From Dipteris shenzhenensis (taxonomy: Eukaryota > Polypodiophyta > Polypodiopsida > Gleicheniales), in the NCBI GenBank assembly GCA_047967505.1, contig CM106540.1: a stretch of 64,000 nt of DNA; one strand, written 5' to 3'. Both the position numbers and the translations under genes were made by a program. Under the pieces are notes generated by a model. The model was not told the DNA's origin and made no database searches. It saw only the letters and a program-made list of their open reading frames with translations. This document shows, piece after piece, positions 24,101 to 35,247 of the stretch (its first letter is position 1; each line of letters opens with the position of its first letter).

Positions 24101-24250
24101 TCCACCACAACCTCTTTGGCTCCCCCTACCTCTAGAGTTACCACGTCCTCCTTCAAAGGATTGGTTTTCTTGAGTTTGTTGCATATTCTGATTTCTACCA
24201 TGGCCTCTAGATCGGCCTCCTCTACCTTTGCCTCTACGTCTTCCAGCATT
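21183..24250 (-). pseudogene. copia B pol: protease-integrase-RT-RNase H, with internal deletion
   Basis: Sense order: zinc knuckle CYYCGKMGHMAKDY (fourth Cys replaced by Tyr, about 24060), protease VDSGASNHMAA (23860-23835), fused directly to integrase SIGGYHYFVTF (about 23830). Then RSP-type acidic linker, RT from about 22630 with QMDVKNAFLHGDLQEEVFME and IYVDDLIIT (about 22140), RNase H at 21900-21183 (DEYRGAAMAACEVAW, YCDNMSS, ADIFTKALGAEKL). Stops lie near 23600, 22537, 21982 and 21620. The deletion removes the rest of the protease, the GAG-pre-integrase zinc region and the first integrase Asp. Confidence 0.92.
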
Positions 24251-24283
24251 TGAGTAGAAGATAGTTTCTTTTGAAGTTCCTCC

Positions 24284-24889
24284 TTAAGAAGATGCACCAC
24301 CATTTCTCTGCTCTTCAGAAATTAGAAGAGCAAACAACTCCTCAAAATCAAGAAATTTTTCACGGATGGCAATGGATGTTCGGAACTGTGCGTAATCCTT
24401 TCCTAGACCATTCAAGGTCATAGAAACTAGATCATCATCTTCCACTGGCGACCCAATGTTAGCAAGTGCATCTGCAATTTTCTTCACCTTCATGTGGTAG
24501 TCATTGATGCTCATATTTTCTCTCTGCACATTGTGCAACTCCTGCTTGAGCTGCATTTTCCTGGCTTGCGTATTTGTGCTGTACATTTTTGCCAAAGTAT
24601 CCCATGCCTCCTTTGGCGTACTTGCATCCTGAATATGCACAATCATAGAATCTGAAATACTGATAGATAGCCAGTACATAACTTTTCTAGCTCTCTCATG
24701 CCATCCTTTAAATGCCTGCATTTCCTGTTGATTGGGAACATTAGGAAGAACTGGCTCTTCTTCATTTCTCATAATGAACTCCCAATAGCCTTTTCCCATA
24801 AGGAAATTCGTCATTCTAAACTTCCATGCTTGGAAGTTGTTCTTGTCAAGCTTTTCAGTGACAATCTACGAAAGAGAATCAGACGCCAT
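24284..24889 (-). pseudogene. copia B gag (UBN2 type)
   Basis: The start at 24889 gives MASDSLS, then an in-frame TAG at codon 8, then IVTEKLDKNNFQAWKFRM, the normal copia gag opening. The body reads HIQDASTPKEAWDTLAKMYS and MKVKKIADALANIGSPVEDD, typical of UBN2. A frameshift near 24290 separates it from the glycine-rich zinc-knuckle part at 24303-23998. Confidence 0.88.
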
Positions 24890-25421
24890 TACAAAACACT
24901 GCAAAATATTCTGTCATTGCAAAAAACACAGCTTCTGCCTCACACGGGCAAATCTGCAAAACTGACGAAAGTGGTATTTGACCACACAGTCACTTCCTAG
25001 TGACGATTTTCCATCAACAGGCAATAAGGATGATTCTGTAACTCCCAGTATCTCTGTGCATAGGCATACGATGCAATTTCTGCGGTAACTTTTCGCCGAC
25101 CTGCAGAGTAGTGGTCACACAACAAAAACAAGGCCTTTTTCTCAGTGCTTGCGAAGAAATTCTGCCTCCAAAACGGGCCCCGAAATGGCCTCGAATCAGA
25201 AAAATAAAGTCACCAAGGGCTTTGCCCTTACTCGCAGCATATATTGCCCTCTCGCCACACTGTGAAGGGCGTCTCAATCTGAGACAATGCACTCTCACAC
25301 TTTCCGGCTGTGCTACCTGTAGAGATTTGCTCCCAAACTCGAAAAAGGAAAGCAACACTGGTCCTCTTACCAAGACACCGCGAACTTGGTTTGCTTTCTT
25401 GAGCTCCTTACCACGAACCAG

Positions 25422-25433
25422 GCTCTGATACCA
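25422..25433 (-). other. primer-binding site of copia B
   Basis: Plus-strand GCTCTGATACCA immediately next to the 5' LTR edge at 25434; complement of TGGTATCAGAGC. Confidence 0.92.
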
Positions 25434-25785
25434 TGTTAAGATAGTGGGAGAGAAGGAAGGAGTCTCACTTGCGGCTTTCTCACATACACAATGGGGGAAT
25501 ACACACAAAGGTGGAGGCTGAAAACAATTTTCCTCTTCTTAGTTGTGAAAGCCAAAAGAACTCTAGTACAAAGAAATAGAACAACCCTATATGAGGGCCT
25601 CAAACCAAACTCAGCTAACTAAGGTGGGGTACTAACTGAGCCACGAACTAGAGTACATAAGGATAGCTGTCATCCAGCTATTATTCATGGGCGGTGTACC
25701 AACCGCATCTGTAGCTAACAAGTCGGTGACATAAATGCACAATGGTCACCCTGGCATATCACGAGTGGAGCTCGATATCTCAACA
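25434..25785 (-). repeat. 5' LTR of copia B (352 bp)
   Basis: Same length and ends as 20828-21179. It is flanked outside by TGCTC (25786-25790). Confidence 0.95.
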
Positions 25786-25915
25786 TGCTCGAGGGAAAGT
25801 GCTTCTCAAGCAAGCATACAGCTTCGATGGATTCCACCCTAGCCTTCTCGATGCTCGATATGGAGATCTCTTTTTGAGATATCCACCTATTTCACATGCC
25901 CATGTAAGATATATT
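25786..25915 (-). pseudogene. CACTA DUF4218 upstream piece, severed by copia B
   Basis: The minus strand reads RVESIEAVCLLEKHFPSS, which in intact CACTA proteins directly precedes the VHL..EV core now at 20820. The join is in frame across the TGCTC duplication. Confidence 0.8.
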
Positions 25916-26072
25916 CATAATCAGTCTACAAATTATTCAGATTAAATTAAAGAAAATGCAATCAATGCGATTTGATAGTAAGCATGCCTCACAATACCAC
26001 TGATCTTGAATATAGCATTTCTAACATCTTCTTGTAAGCACCCTTTTATTGTAATTGGGAGGATGAACTATC

Positions 26073-26175
26073 AAAGCAACAAAGAAGTCATGTCAATAAT
26101 ATTACATAATCATAATTACACTAACGCATCACGATTATCGGTACATTAATCCTACAGCTTAGAATACCTGTAAGA
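26073..26175. repeat. partial duplicate of 27668-27725 inside the CACTA relic
   Basis: CAAAGCAACAAAGAAGTCATG and ATCCTACAGCTTAGAATACC(TGTAAGACCTTG) occur here about 55 bp apart and again at 27670-27725 with almost no gap between them. Confidence 0.7.
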
Positions 26176-27620
26176 CCTTGTGCCAATCATGGAACTTGAG
26201 CCCACTAAGTTATTGTCCTTTGAAAATGCTCCTTTCAAGAAACGCATGTACCCTGTGGGTGTTTGAAAAGAGGCAATGTCCACCTTGACCTCTGCCTCCT
26301 CTCTCGTGGAGAGGATCCATGTTGCTTTCAGGAGGATAACTTTTCTTGAAGCACGCACTTGGGGCCACAAATGAGACATCCTATTCATAGCACACAAGTC
26401 TTCTCGCACTCCTCTCGAGTCTTTGGAACCAACCAAGTGTGCCCAAATAGTAGCCCCCACATTCTTGAAGATATGCATGGGATCCAAGAGATGATTGATT
26501 TGTAACTGACCCCAATAAGGAAGCTCATGAAAGATCGATAGCCTCTTCATACCATGAGGAGGTTCGTCTCCATTTGCCCTCTAAGCCAGAATCCAATCAC
26601 TTGCCTTCAAATATGGTGGTGGTGGATCAAGCTGACCTCCATGCGTGAGATGGTCCAGCAAAAGGTATCAATCATGACCTTAATAAACATTTTAACTCAT
26701 ATGTTTGGAGTATCGTGCAAGCAATTTCAAACCCGGTCCACAAATAGGACAAGCATGGTACCCACTTGTAACAAGTCCTGCACATGTGCATGAATGTGTT
26801 AGTATAAGACATGCGTGCAAAAGAGAGTCATAAAAGCATAATTTTATATTATACATGTAAAGACACAACCACGTACCTACACACTCTCCATATCCTGGGT
26901 AGTCATGCATGGTCCACATCAAGATACCCTTGACCAAAATATCATTGGTATGTCTAGGAGCTCTGGAAATATCAAAGACCTGCACTCTTCTCCATAAGAT
27001 CTGTAACTTTTCTATCAAAGGTGCCATGTACACGTCCATATTTTTGGCCTTGTACTTCCCTGGCATAAGTAGTGCAAGCATGAGGTGTCCCTTCTTTATT
27101 GTTAGCCATGGTGGGATATTGTAATTCACCAAGACTATGGGCCATGTCGACCAAGATGTCGAGCGTAACCCGAAAGGATTCACACCGTCCATGGCGAGCC
27201 CAAGATGTAAGTTGCATGGCTCCCTCGCAAAGTCTGACCATTGATTGTCTATGTGCTTCCAAGATGCAGAATCTACAGGAATCCTCAATGTGTCATCAGT
27301 GGACCGATGAGATGCATGCCAAGTCATCAACTCCACTATGGATTTGCATTGGAACATGTGTTGTATTCTTGCAATGATGAAAAAGTGTCTCAAGACCTTT
27401 ACCGGTATATCTGCTCACCCTCTGCAAGTCATCTCTATATTGTTATTCCCCACACTTCAGACAACTAGCCAAATCTCCATGCTCACGACGAAAGAGAATA
27501 CAGTCATTATACGGCGGCAAGCATGGATGGTATCATAATCCATACCCACTGTTGTTAGCATCTCCTTCACTTCATCTCTTGATGCGAGCATGGTATTTGG
27601 TACAGGCAACATCTTCTAGA
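26152..27620 (-). pseudogene. CACTA transposase, Transposase_21 (tnp2) region
   Basis: Upstream part (27620-27400, frameshifted) has GMDYDTIHAC and FRREHGDLASCLKCGE, the zinc-binding start of tnp2 proteins. The 233-residue frame 27393-26692 reads LMTWHASHRSTDD, LHLGLAMDGVNPFG, WPIVLVNYNIPPW, YMAPLIEKLQILW and ACPICG, all canonical Transposase_21 motifs. After a broken stretch, 26550-26152 has FHELPYWGQLQINHLLDPMH and IFKNVGATIW. These match the conserved ...LPYW...HNLDVMHIEKNV block. Repeated stops and shifts make it non-functional. Confidence 0.88.
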
Positions 27621-27844
27621 GCAACCTATCACAATTCAAACATACATAGGCTTCGAATAATGCTGATTCTCAAAGCAACAAAGAAGTCATGCCACTAATC
27701 CTACAGCTTAGAATACCTGTAAGACATTGAGCAAGCTTAGAATCCTACAGCCTGACATTAAGCAAACATTTACAGACTCCTGCATTCTTTGAATTAGAGT
27801 GACAGAAGTCTGTATCTATTTGCTCAATGGTAGGTTATTGAAGC

Positions 27845-28025
27845 TTCACGTGGGAAAAAAGAGAAGAAAAGAGAGAAAAAGAGAGGAGAAAAAAGAGAGT
27901 AAAAGAGAGGAGAAAAAGGAGAAAAGAGAGGAGAAAAAAGACAGAAAAAGAGAGGAGATAAGAGAGAAAAAGAGAGAAAGTGAAAAGAGAAAAAGTAGAG
28001 ATAAAAGTAAAAAAAAGAGAAGGAA
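27845..28025. repeat. purine-rich low-complexity tract
   Basis: About 180 bp of GAGAAAAAGAGAG-type sequence. Long open frames on both strands here (Lys/Glu-rich or Phe/Ser-rich) are artefacts of composition. Confidence 0.9.
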
Positions 28026-28029
28026 ATGA

Positions 28030-31000
28030 CCTCGCTTTCCTCCTCTCTATTCCCCACTCTTCACCCCTACCCAGCCCCTCTCCCAACACTTGTGCTCCCT
28101 CTCCACCCTTCTCCCTCTCTACATGTGTGAAAGGAAGTTTTTCAAGAAGGTGAGTCTCTTTAAGCAATGTAGGTTCATTTTTTGTGAGATTTCATTTTGT
28201 GAGTGTTGATGAAGCATGTTTCTCCTTGTATTGGTAAGACTATGCGCTAATTTTCATGCTTGATTTTGAGAGGTTAAGGACAAAAAACGAGATTTGGTGA
28301 AAGAAAGAAGACTCACCTCTTCTCTTTTTAGTATTTCTCTTCCTCCTCTTTCTCCTTGTTTGTAGGCTTATGCTTTCTCCTTGTTTGTAGGCTTATGCTT
28401 GTCTCCTCAGTCCAATCCCTTTGAGAAGTTGCTTCTCTAAACTCCTCCTTCCTCTAACTAGTTATCTGAAAAATGGTATGTTCCCTCTCTTTTATAGAGC
28501 CAGTCCACGAAACACCGAGCGGGACTTTTTCAAGTAAGAAAGTGCTTCCTCTTTTTTCCTTTTGTTATTTTCGTTATTTGCATTGGCCTGATAAAGCGCT
28601 AGCTGCAGTGATGGGCATAGGAACCCTCTCTTCCCCTCTCTTCTCTTATTCCCTCTTCTTCCCCTCTTTTCCTCTTTTCCTCTCTCTTCCCCCCCTCTTT
28701 CCATAAGCATAAGCATAATATTTCTCTCTTTTTCTCTTATGCATATGTTTTTCCTTCTTTCAATACACCTGGTATATTTTATTAATTGATTGTTGGTATA
28801 GTATATTTTGTTTTAAGACACAATCGGTTTAAGTAGTTCAACTACTAAATAAGGGTCCAATGTCTTTTTTATATAATAGAGAATAAAATACTATGATAAT
28901 ATATAGAAACAAGTGGTGTAAAGGACCAACATGTTTTCAAGGCAATGTCTCTTTTTATATAATAGAGAATGAAATATTATGATAGCATGTAGAAAGTGCT
29001 ACAAATATTGTTCATTTTCCCAGTACATGCAATATATTTGAATGCAATAATACATAGAAAATACATGAGATGTTATTCATCTTGCAGTACATGTATGCTA
29101 AGAAAGAGTCTTCTAAGACATTGTTAGTTTTACATGTTTATGGACATGCATGAAAAAAACTATATTCATAATAGTGTCACATTCAATAAGCATTATCTTT
29201 TATTTGAATAGATTAAAATAACATGTGCATGTATCAAATGGGTTAGAGTTATTAAATTCCAATATTCTAACTACAAGGATAAGAAGCAATAGTAAATCAA
29301 TGTGCATCTACACCTATATAAATGGTCAAATTCTAAAGAAAAAAATAAAGTTTTGCCAAACGAACACCAAAAAAGTACACATTGCATCAAAGTTTTGGTC
29401 ATATGAAGTAGCAAAAGTAAAATTCCTTTGAGAAAACAGCTTACCAAAAATATAAGCACACCATATGTGAGTAGTATTGCTATGATTACATTGAATGGTC
29501 CATTTGTCTTGCTCATGGATAGGCATAGCTTTTCATACACATGTGTGGACTAGTGAGATTCCGTTTTGGATTGTGAAGTATAGGGATAGGAGAACCTAAG
29601 GAGGTTGTTGTGTTGCTAGCACAATAATGGGGCATACGAATCTTTGTTTCACTTACATGGTTTACAATTTATGAATCTCAAGTACATGGGACCCCACCTA
29701 AATTTTTTTAATATTACAATAGCATTCTATATTTTGGTCCTTGGGTAATGATCTAACAAATTCAAAAGTGTGAAATTTAGTGGTATTTTAATGCTAGTAT
29801 GTGCAAAAAGACAAGTTCTTGTAGAAATGATACAAATTCTTAGTTTTTTAAAGGAATCTTTCAAAAACACGAAATGGCAACTACGTAATATTTTCATTTC
29901 AACTGTAACACTATTGTAAAGGATACAAGAAATAGCTACCTACTATGTTATTCATAATAGGGTTGTGGTAAGTTGCATGTGTCTACCAAATTTGTAATAC
30001 ATCACGTTAAGATCTTGCCTGATATATTCATGCACAAGAATGATTTTGTATCCCCTTTGAACACCATGTAGCATTGTAATTTATTATTGCATTCATTTGT
30101 AATGGGCTCAAAGTGCCCCATTCTATCCCACAATAGTTTTTCCCATATACTATGTTGGTGATTGATGCTTTTTCTTTGCATACATAGAGTTACTATGGTT
30201 AATGATTGATGTATCTGCTCCTAACAATTATATTGGCTTTATTACACTGACCTTTTGAAATCTTGGTATTCTTCACATATTTTGGTGGAATATATATTGT
30301 CAGAATTGCAGTAAGAGATTCTTCTGAAACCTCCTTTTCCTAATTGAAATATAAAATTCTTAGGTCTAATCAAGATCCATATGAATAGCAGGCTACAGAG
30401 ACCATAAGTAAAGTTTAGTCCATAGTGGTTGGTATGTTGCAATGTTATCCAAGGGAAATGTAAAATGTTGAACCTCTTTGAAATTTTCCTGATGACTCCT
30501 TGGTTAAGAGCCTTAGGTAGATTGCATATCCAATAAGCATCCTATAGGATGCAAGTGAGAGAATACACAATAAGTGCTAGGAAAGAACTCACATGGAGAG
30601 TGCCCCATGCAACTTCAAAACCTCGGGTGGCCACTCTCTAAAACCCATGAAACATGTGTGAGCAAACACACATTTCAAATACCATATATTTCAAATTTTA
30701 CATTTTTAAAATAAATTTCTACTCCTCTTCCATACACCTACATATATGTTGTAATTTGGAGTTTAAAAGCCCCTTCCGTATACACACATACCATAATTAT
30801 GTTGGATAACCATTTCTAAATCCCTTCCATTAATGAACCTATTAAGTTACATGTTGTAGAAATTGACCTCCTTGGGCTTCAAAATAGGCATCATTATCAA
30901 TGCTAAAAGCATTACATCATATGTGAATGATTGACCAAGGGCTAGAGTTTATTCCTTTGGTAGTCTTTTGTCCATATGGCTTAGGATTGATGAGATTGTC

Positions 31001-31480
31001 TTCAAACTAAAGATGATATTCCATTGGTATCATGACAACTGTGTAACCATGGGAAAACACTTCAACCATCATGAGTGGAGCACCGATGACTATAGCCCAC
31101 CCTTGAGCATTCTCAACTAGATGAATGCTTTCCTTTGAAATGATTCTTTTTCGTTACATAGTTAGATAAGACATCATTGGAGCTCATCTCAAAGAAAATA
31201 GGGGGCTCGCTAGTAGGTAGGATGCACACATAAGGAATTGTTGCAAATGGAATTCCAATCATTGATCATAATGAATGCACCAAACTACACAATGATATGT
31301 AGAAACTATTTGCAAATACACCTCATATAAGGCTCATACATAGCAAATTCTAGATGAGGAGGTGAGTAGGTGTGAGGAGCAAGCTTCTTGGTCATATAGA
31401 AGCTCGAGCTTCAGTCCCATCTTATGTGTCACACTGTGTAAGTTATTGGCATCTTCTTATAGAAGCTAGTGTTTCAAACT
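28030..31480. other. AT-rich intergenic stretch, no recognised gene
   Basis: Contains a pyrimidine-rich block to about 28700, a 23 bp tandem duplication (CTCCTTGTTTGTAGGCTTAT at ~28354 and ~28377) and an ~88 bp duplication with TTTTTATATAATAGAGAAT at ~28866 and ~28954. At 30843-31145 the minus strand has a coding-like run (NAQGWAIVIGAPLMMVEVF; GQKTTKGINSSPW) with a few stops and no recognised family. The rest shows nothing I can support. Confidence 0.5.
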
Positions 31481-31487
31481 TTCGTAT

Positions 31488-31726
31488 TAGGGAAGTCACT
31501 ATATGTAACCCCATATATCACGTGTGTTCAAGGACTATTTGTAAATGATCCCTTATCTAGAATATTATATGCTTAAAAGACATCCTTTTTCTAAACAAAT
31601 CTGTAACTTTTTTAAAATAGTTTTTTATGATACACAATGTTATTTTTGTTTAAAACATGCTTTAAATTTGTGCTTAAGTGAACCCATGTTACATATTACT
31701 TACGTGACCCCCCCCCCCCCCCCCCC
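31488..31726. mobile_element. MITE copy 1 (diverged), right end expanded into poly-C
   Basis: Left end AGGGAAGTCACTATATGTAACCCC and interior ATATCACGTGTGTTCAAGG, CTATTT...CCCTTATCT and AAACAAATCTGTAAC match the MITE at 56815-57059 in order. The right end has ACGTGAC followed by 19 consecutive C (31708-31726), where the others have five to eight. No target duplication was found. Confidence 0.7.
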
Positions 31727-32660
31727 TTCTCTCCTCATCCATTGTACTTGGCTTCACAAAGACAAACCTCAAAAATTGAAAGTTGAAATCAATGTTCAAG
31801 AAAAATACTTTTGTAGGAAATTTCAAAAAACCAGCAAGTTGGGTTTAAGCACAACAATACGACGACATCTATGCCTCCTAGTAATGTGTTTAAAAATATA
31901 TTTCAAATGAAAATTCATAAACAAGCATTTAAATATGTGGCAAAAGATTGAAATTAGTAACCATCTATCTCCCTCACAATGAATGGGCCATTCAATTGTA
32001 ATAACACTTGCATTACTACTTGCTTAGAAGGTAATCCTAATAGTAAGAGCTTTTACTCGTGATATGCCAACTCAGCATTCTCGTTGCATTATGCGCACGC
32101 CTGAGCAATTCTCACTGTAGGTCCATCAATTCTCGATGCCAAAAATAAACAATTGTGTGCCCCGTTGGAGACATGCAATCTGAGGCTTAGCAATTTGGAG
32201 CCAATCTCCTCCTTTCGTTTTTGAATGTAGGCTCGACAGCTGGTTGCACAGACGGCTCGCGGAGCCCCTGGAACTAAGCATTAGGCGAATCCGGAGGATC
32301 GTGGGACCGCTTGCCATGCGTGCCTCCTCATGGCTAAGAGAGTAGGGCATTTTTGCAAGCTTTTTGCCTATGCAAGAAAGCGCTCTAAGACGAGTTGGAA
32401 GGTCATGCTCATTAATTCTATAGAGGGAGCAACAATGAATATGTTCGAGCTGGGTGAAAATGGAAATGTTGAGTTTACAAGAGCCACAAGGGAAGATACA
32501 AGAATATCCCAAGCGATATATGAAGTATTTTTATGGACGGATGAGGATTCCAAGGAGGCGAGCAATAACTGGGGGGTGTCAAAAGATAGAATGTGCAACG
32601 GGGCAGTCTGGAATGAGGGAGACGTGGGCAGTGACGTTATCCAGCGCACTTGAAAGCGAC

Positions 32661-32666
32661 CACGTG
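32661..32666. promoter_or_regulatory. G-box (CACGTG) upstream of the RING gene
   Basis: A perfect palindromic CACGTG within CGACCACGTGGAAG about 1.0 kb before the ATL start codon. A second one is at 32783-32788 (GCCACGTGGG). G-boxes bind bZIP and bHLH factors; function here is inferred only from sequence. Confidence 0.35.
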
Positions 32667-33189
32667 GAAGGACGAATGGCAATGAATGGAAGGGAGCAGG
32701 GTCCAGGTAAGCAAAAACTTAGGCAGCAGTTAAAGTTTCGGAGAGGCAATGGGTAGGGGGTGGAGGTCTAATGGGAGGACGCCACGTGGGAAGAACGTAG
32801 ATGGATAAGGCTGGATTTTGTTTTTGGACATCACCATCCTCAGATTATACACAACGTAGAGCTCGTTAATCCTGTCGTTCATGGAGTTTCTGCTCCATCT
32901 CTCCTTTTGCCCCATCTGTGATCCAGTAGCTTGTCTTGTTTTGCTGTGCACACTCTTATCAATCTTGCTGCATGCGCACTGCGCAGTAAACTTAATTCAC
33001 AACAGCGTATCAGCAGATGAGCATCGGATGCTAGCAGAGTCGGACTGTTTGCACTGTGTTGGAATAGCGACATAGCGACAGACAGATACAGAGTGTGAGA
33101 GAGAGAGAGAGCTCGCGCCAGGAGGAACTGTTCTTGATCCGCAGCACAGCTCGGAGGTCCAATCCTAGCACTGTAGACGCTGGATCTCA

Positions 33190-33386
33190 CTTTGTTGCTA
33201 CTGCTCCTCCAAGTCCCTCTTGGTCCATGGTGATTTATGCTCACAGGTCTCTGTGCGGCGAAGCGTTCAATTCTAGCAGCTGCTCCAAGCTTATCACATG
33301 AACTTTGGCGTCCAGTCGATCTTTCTTTGTTGCTGCTGCTCCTCCAAACCTCTTGATCCCTGGCGATTTACGCTCGCAGGACTCTG
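33190..33386. repeat. direct duplication in the 5' region of the RING gene
   Basis: A ~63 bp segment, CTTTGTTGCTACTGCTCCTCC...GCTCACAGGTCTCTGT, near 33190-33252 recurs with about 10 differences near 33324-33386. The spacing is about 134 bp. Confidence 0.75.
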
Positions 33387-33598
33387 TTTCATCAGTGGAG
33401 AGCGAAGAGTTGCTCCACGCTTTACTGCTTGCTCACAGGACCTTTGGCGTATCAGAAACGAACTCTGCTGTGGCTTCGTCTCTAGCAACCGACTCTCTCA
33501 GAGCATGTATTCTCTCTGCCTCAGCAAGCACAGGAAGTACACCAAACCGCTGTCGCGAAATTTACTTGCCCATAACCGAAAGCTCGTTGCCTGAGCAG

Positions 33599-33606
33599 TA
33601 TATATC
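33599..33606 (+). promoter_or_regulatory. candidate TATA box of the RING gene
   Basis: TATATATC lies about 75 bp upstream of the ATG at 33681. If used, the leader would be only about 45-50 nt and the duplicated segment upstream would be promoter rather than UTR. Confidence 0.4.
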
Positions 33607-33680
33607 TCGAACTTCAGCAGTCCCGTGAGGAGCTTGATTTGCTGCTGCGGCTGCTCGTATCGCGTGAGCTCTGCCGGAGC

Positions 33681-34997
33681 ATGGATGATCGCCTTCTGTT
33701 ACTTTTCCTACTTCTCTATCTGTATCCTGCCTCTTCCTCTCCTGCTCCTGACTCGCGCAGCAATATCTCACCCAGCGGTTCCTCCTTGTATTCCTCCTCG
33801 TCCTCCAATTCCTCCGCCTACTCCAACCCCTATGTCACATCGCCTTACGATGTCACGTCCCGCTTGAATCCGTCCATGGCTATAGTCATTATCGTGCTCC
33901 TCAGTGCCTTCTTCTTCATGGGCTTCTTCTCTGTATACGTTCGCCGTTGCACTACCGAGGACGAGTACGAGGACTCCCTCAGCAACAGCATCAACCCCGA
34001 CGGTGGCAACGATATATACTCCCGTGCTGTAGCGGGACTCCTCCAGGATCGGCCCCCTCAGGGCCTCGACCTTTTCCTTGTCAATAGCCTTCCCATGGTG
34101 CGCTTCTCTGCCCTGAAAGAGCGCGATGAGCCTATGGAATGCGTCGTCTGCTTGAGTCACTTTGAAGAAGAAGAACTGCTGCGCTTGCTTCCAAAGTGCG
34201 GGCATTCTTTTCATCAGGACTGCATCGACATGTGGCTCTTCTCGCACACCACCTGTCCACTTTGTCGACGGAGCCTTCTGCATGAAAAAAGTGGATCTGG
34301 CAGCATCTTTAATGCCGTCTTGGGAAATCAAAGTTGCAGCAATACATTAGTGCCCCGCGTTGGATCACCGCCTGCAGAGGTAGCGATAGATGTTGACGGT
34401 ATGACCGCTAGAGTTCCTGACGATCAAGGAATGCATCTATCCAGACTTGGGAGCAGTGTTTCTTCTCTGCGAGAAGAGGGAGACGAGAGCCTTTCCGAAC
34501 GTGGGTCGCCTATCTATGGAGTCTTGCAGACGCCGCCGACGGGGTCCAAGAGACGGACCCGGAGCCGCAGAGGTTGCGACCTGAAGAGATCGCACTCGAC
34601 CGGGCATTCGCTTGTGAAAGGAGGGAGGGATAAGCTGAACGAGGATGGGGATCCATTTTGTTCGCCGACGCTATTGTTTGCAATAGCAAGTAACATCCAT
34701 CGCTCCAGAAGCTATGCTACACTTTCAGATCTGCAAGGCACAGAACAAGAAGAGCATAGGAATGGCTCGGATGGGAGCAGGTTTTCTTTCAGGCGGTTGA
34801 AGAGGGAGGCTTCAGAGGTGGGAGAGGCATCCTGTTCGGAGCCCTCCAACAGCAAGCCAGCGAACAATGCAAAGTCGTCATCTCCATCATCGTCAGTTTG
34901 CAGAGCGTTGAAGAGGTGGGCGGGCATGCAGGATAGATGCGCTCGGCGCATCTATGAAAGCCAGGCAGAGTTTGCACAGCTTGCCTACGTGCTATAG
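33681..34997 (+). CDS. RING-H2 E3 ubiquitin ligase, ATL family
   Basis: An intact, intronless 438-residue frame. It is likely a membrane-anchored E3 that receives ubiquitin from an E2 and targets proteins for degradation, as ATL proteins do in defence and stress signalling. A hydrophobic N-terminus (MDDRLLLLFLLLYLYPASS) suggests a signal peptide. A transmembrane segment lies near residues 66-86 (MAIVIIVLLSAFFFMGFFSV), and the ATL-type GLD motif (GLDLFLVNSLP) near 127-137. The RING-H2 follows at about 152-193: CVVC, CGHSFHQDCIDMW, CPLC, with the ATL-typical Trp after the sixth ligand. The Ser/Arg-rich tail carries a basic block (GSKRRTRSRRG). The ATG at 33681 is chosen because the frame upstream has no ATG and this Met starts the signal peptide. 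It is the only clearly functional host gene seen here, in a locally GC-richer island. Confidence 0.93.
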   Translation: MDDRLLLLFLLLYLYPASSSPAPDSRSNISPSGSSLYSSSSSNSSAYSNPYVTSPYDVTSRLNPSMAIVIIVLLSAFFFMGFFSVYVRRCTTEDEYEDSLSNSINPDGGNDIYSRAVAGLLQDRPPQGLDLFLVNSLPMVRFSALKERDEPMECVVCLSHFEEEELLRLLPKCGHSFHQDCIDMWLFSHTTCPLCRRSLLHEKSGSGSIFNAVLGNQSCSNTLVPRVGSPPAEVAIDVDGMTARVPDDQGMHLSRLGSSVSSLREEGDESLSERGSPIYGVLQTPPTGSKRRTRSRRGCDLKRSHSTGHSLVKGGRDKLNEDGDPFCSPTLLFAIASNIHRSRSYATLSDLQGTEQEEHRNGSDGSRFSFRRLKREASEVGEASCSEPSNSKPANNAKSSSPSSSVCRALKRWAGMQDRCARRIYESQAEFAQLAYVL

Positions 34998-35247
34998 CAG
35001 ACTGATCATGGATGGACTTTCTGGGACCTTCGATGATGCCTGCGCCATGGCGCAGCTTTTGTGATTCCAGTGCAATGGACAGGATCGTGAAGATCAAGCT
35101 TCATCATGGTTATGCAAATCAACAGCCATTAGTGAATGCATCACAGAAATTTCAGTCTCCGCAATCGCTCCCATATGTTCCTTAACATGGCATTAACTCT
35201 TACGTATTCATTTTTGTACATTGCCACTTTCAGCTCTCTTGTGTTTA

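Larger units (their letters stand above)
20828..25785 (-). mobile_element. complete-length copia retrotransposon B with two LTRs
   Basis: 4958 bp between perfect 5 bp target duplications. It has 352 bp LTRs at both ends, a PBS next to the 5' LTR, a polypurine tract next to the 3' LTR, and gag-pol remains in between on the minus strand. I count about 11 differences between the two LTRs (roughly 3 percent), so insertion is not very recent. It inserted into the DUF4218 coding region of a CACTA transposon. Internally it lacks about 600 bp relative to element A. Confidence 0.95.
18893..27620 (-). mobile_element. CACTA (En/Spm) DNA transposon relic, split by copia B
   Basis: Minus-strand order: transposase with Transposase_21 features (27620-26150), DUF4218 (25915-25786 continuing at 20820-20281), DUF4216-like (about 19910-19600) and an acidic tail (19487-19230). 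This is the usual domain order of plant CACTA transposases. The low-coordinate end starts CACTATATAGCGAC at 18893 and is followed by subterminal repeats. The opposite end was not identified, so 27620 is only the limit of recognisable coding sequence. Stops and frameshifts are present in every segment. Confidence 0.85.

Noticed and set aside
27824-28167. Long open frames rich in Lys/Glu or Phe/Ser
   Set aside because: They lie in a purine/pyrimidine low-complexity tract and exist on both strands; no domain or coding signal.
33058-33085. ATAGCGACATAGCGAC similar to the CACTA subterminal motif
   Set aside because: Lacks the palindrome and the terminal TAGTG, and lies beyond a functional-gene island; probably coincidence, not the other end of the CACTA element.
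33768-34331. 187-residue minus-strand frame over the RING gene
   Set aside because: Antisense shadow of the intact ATL coding sequence.
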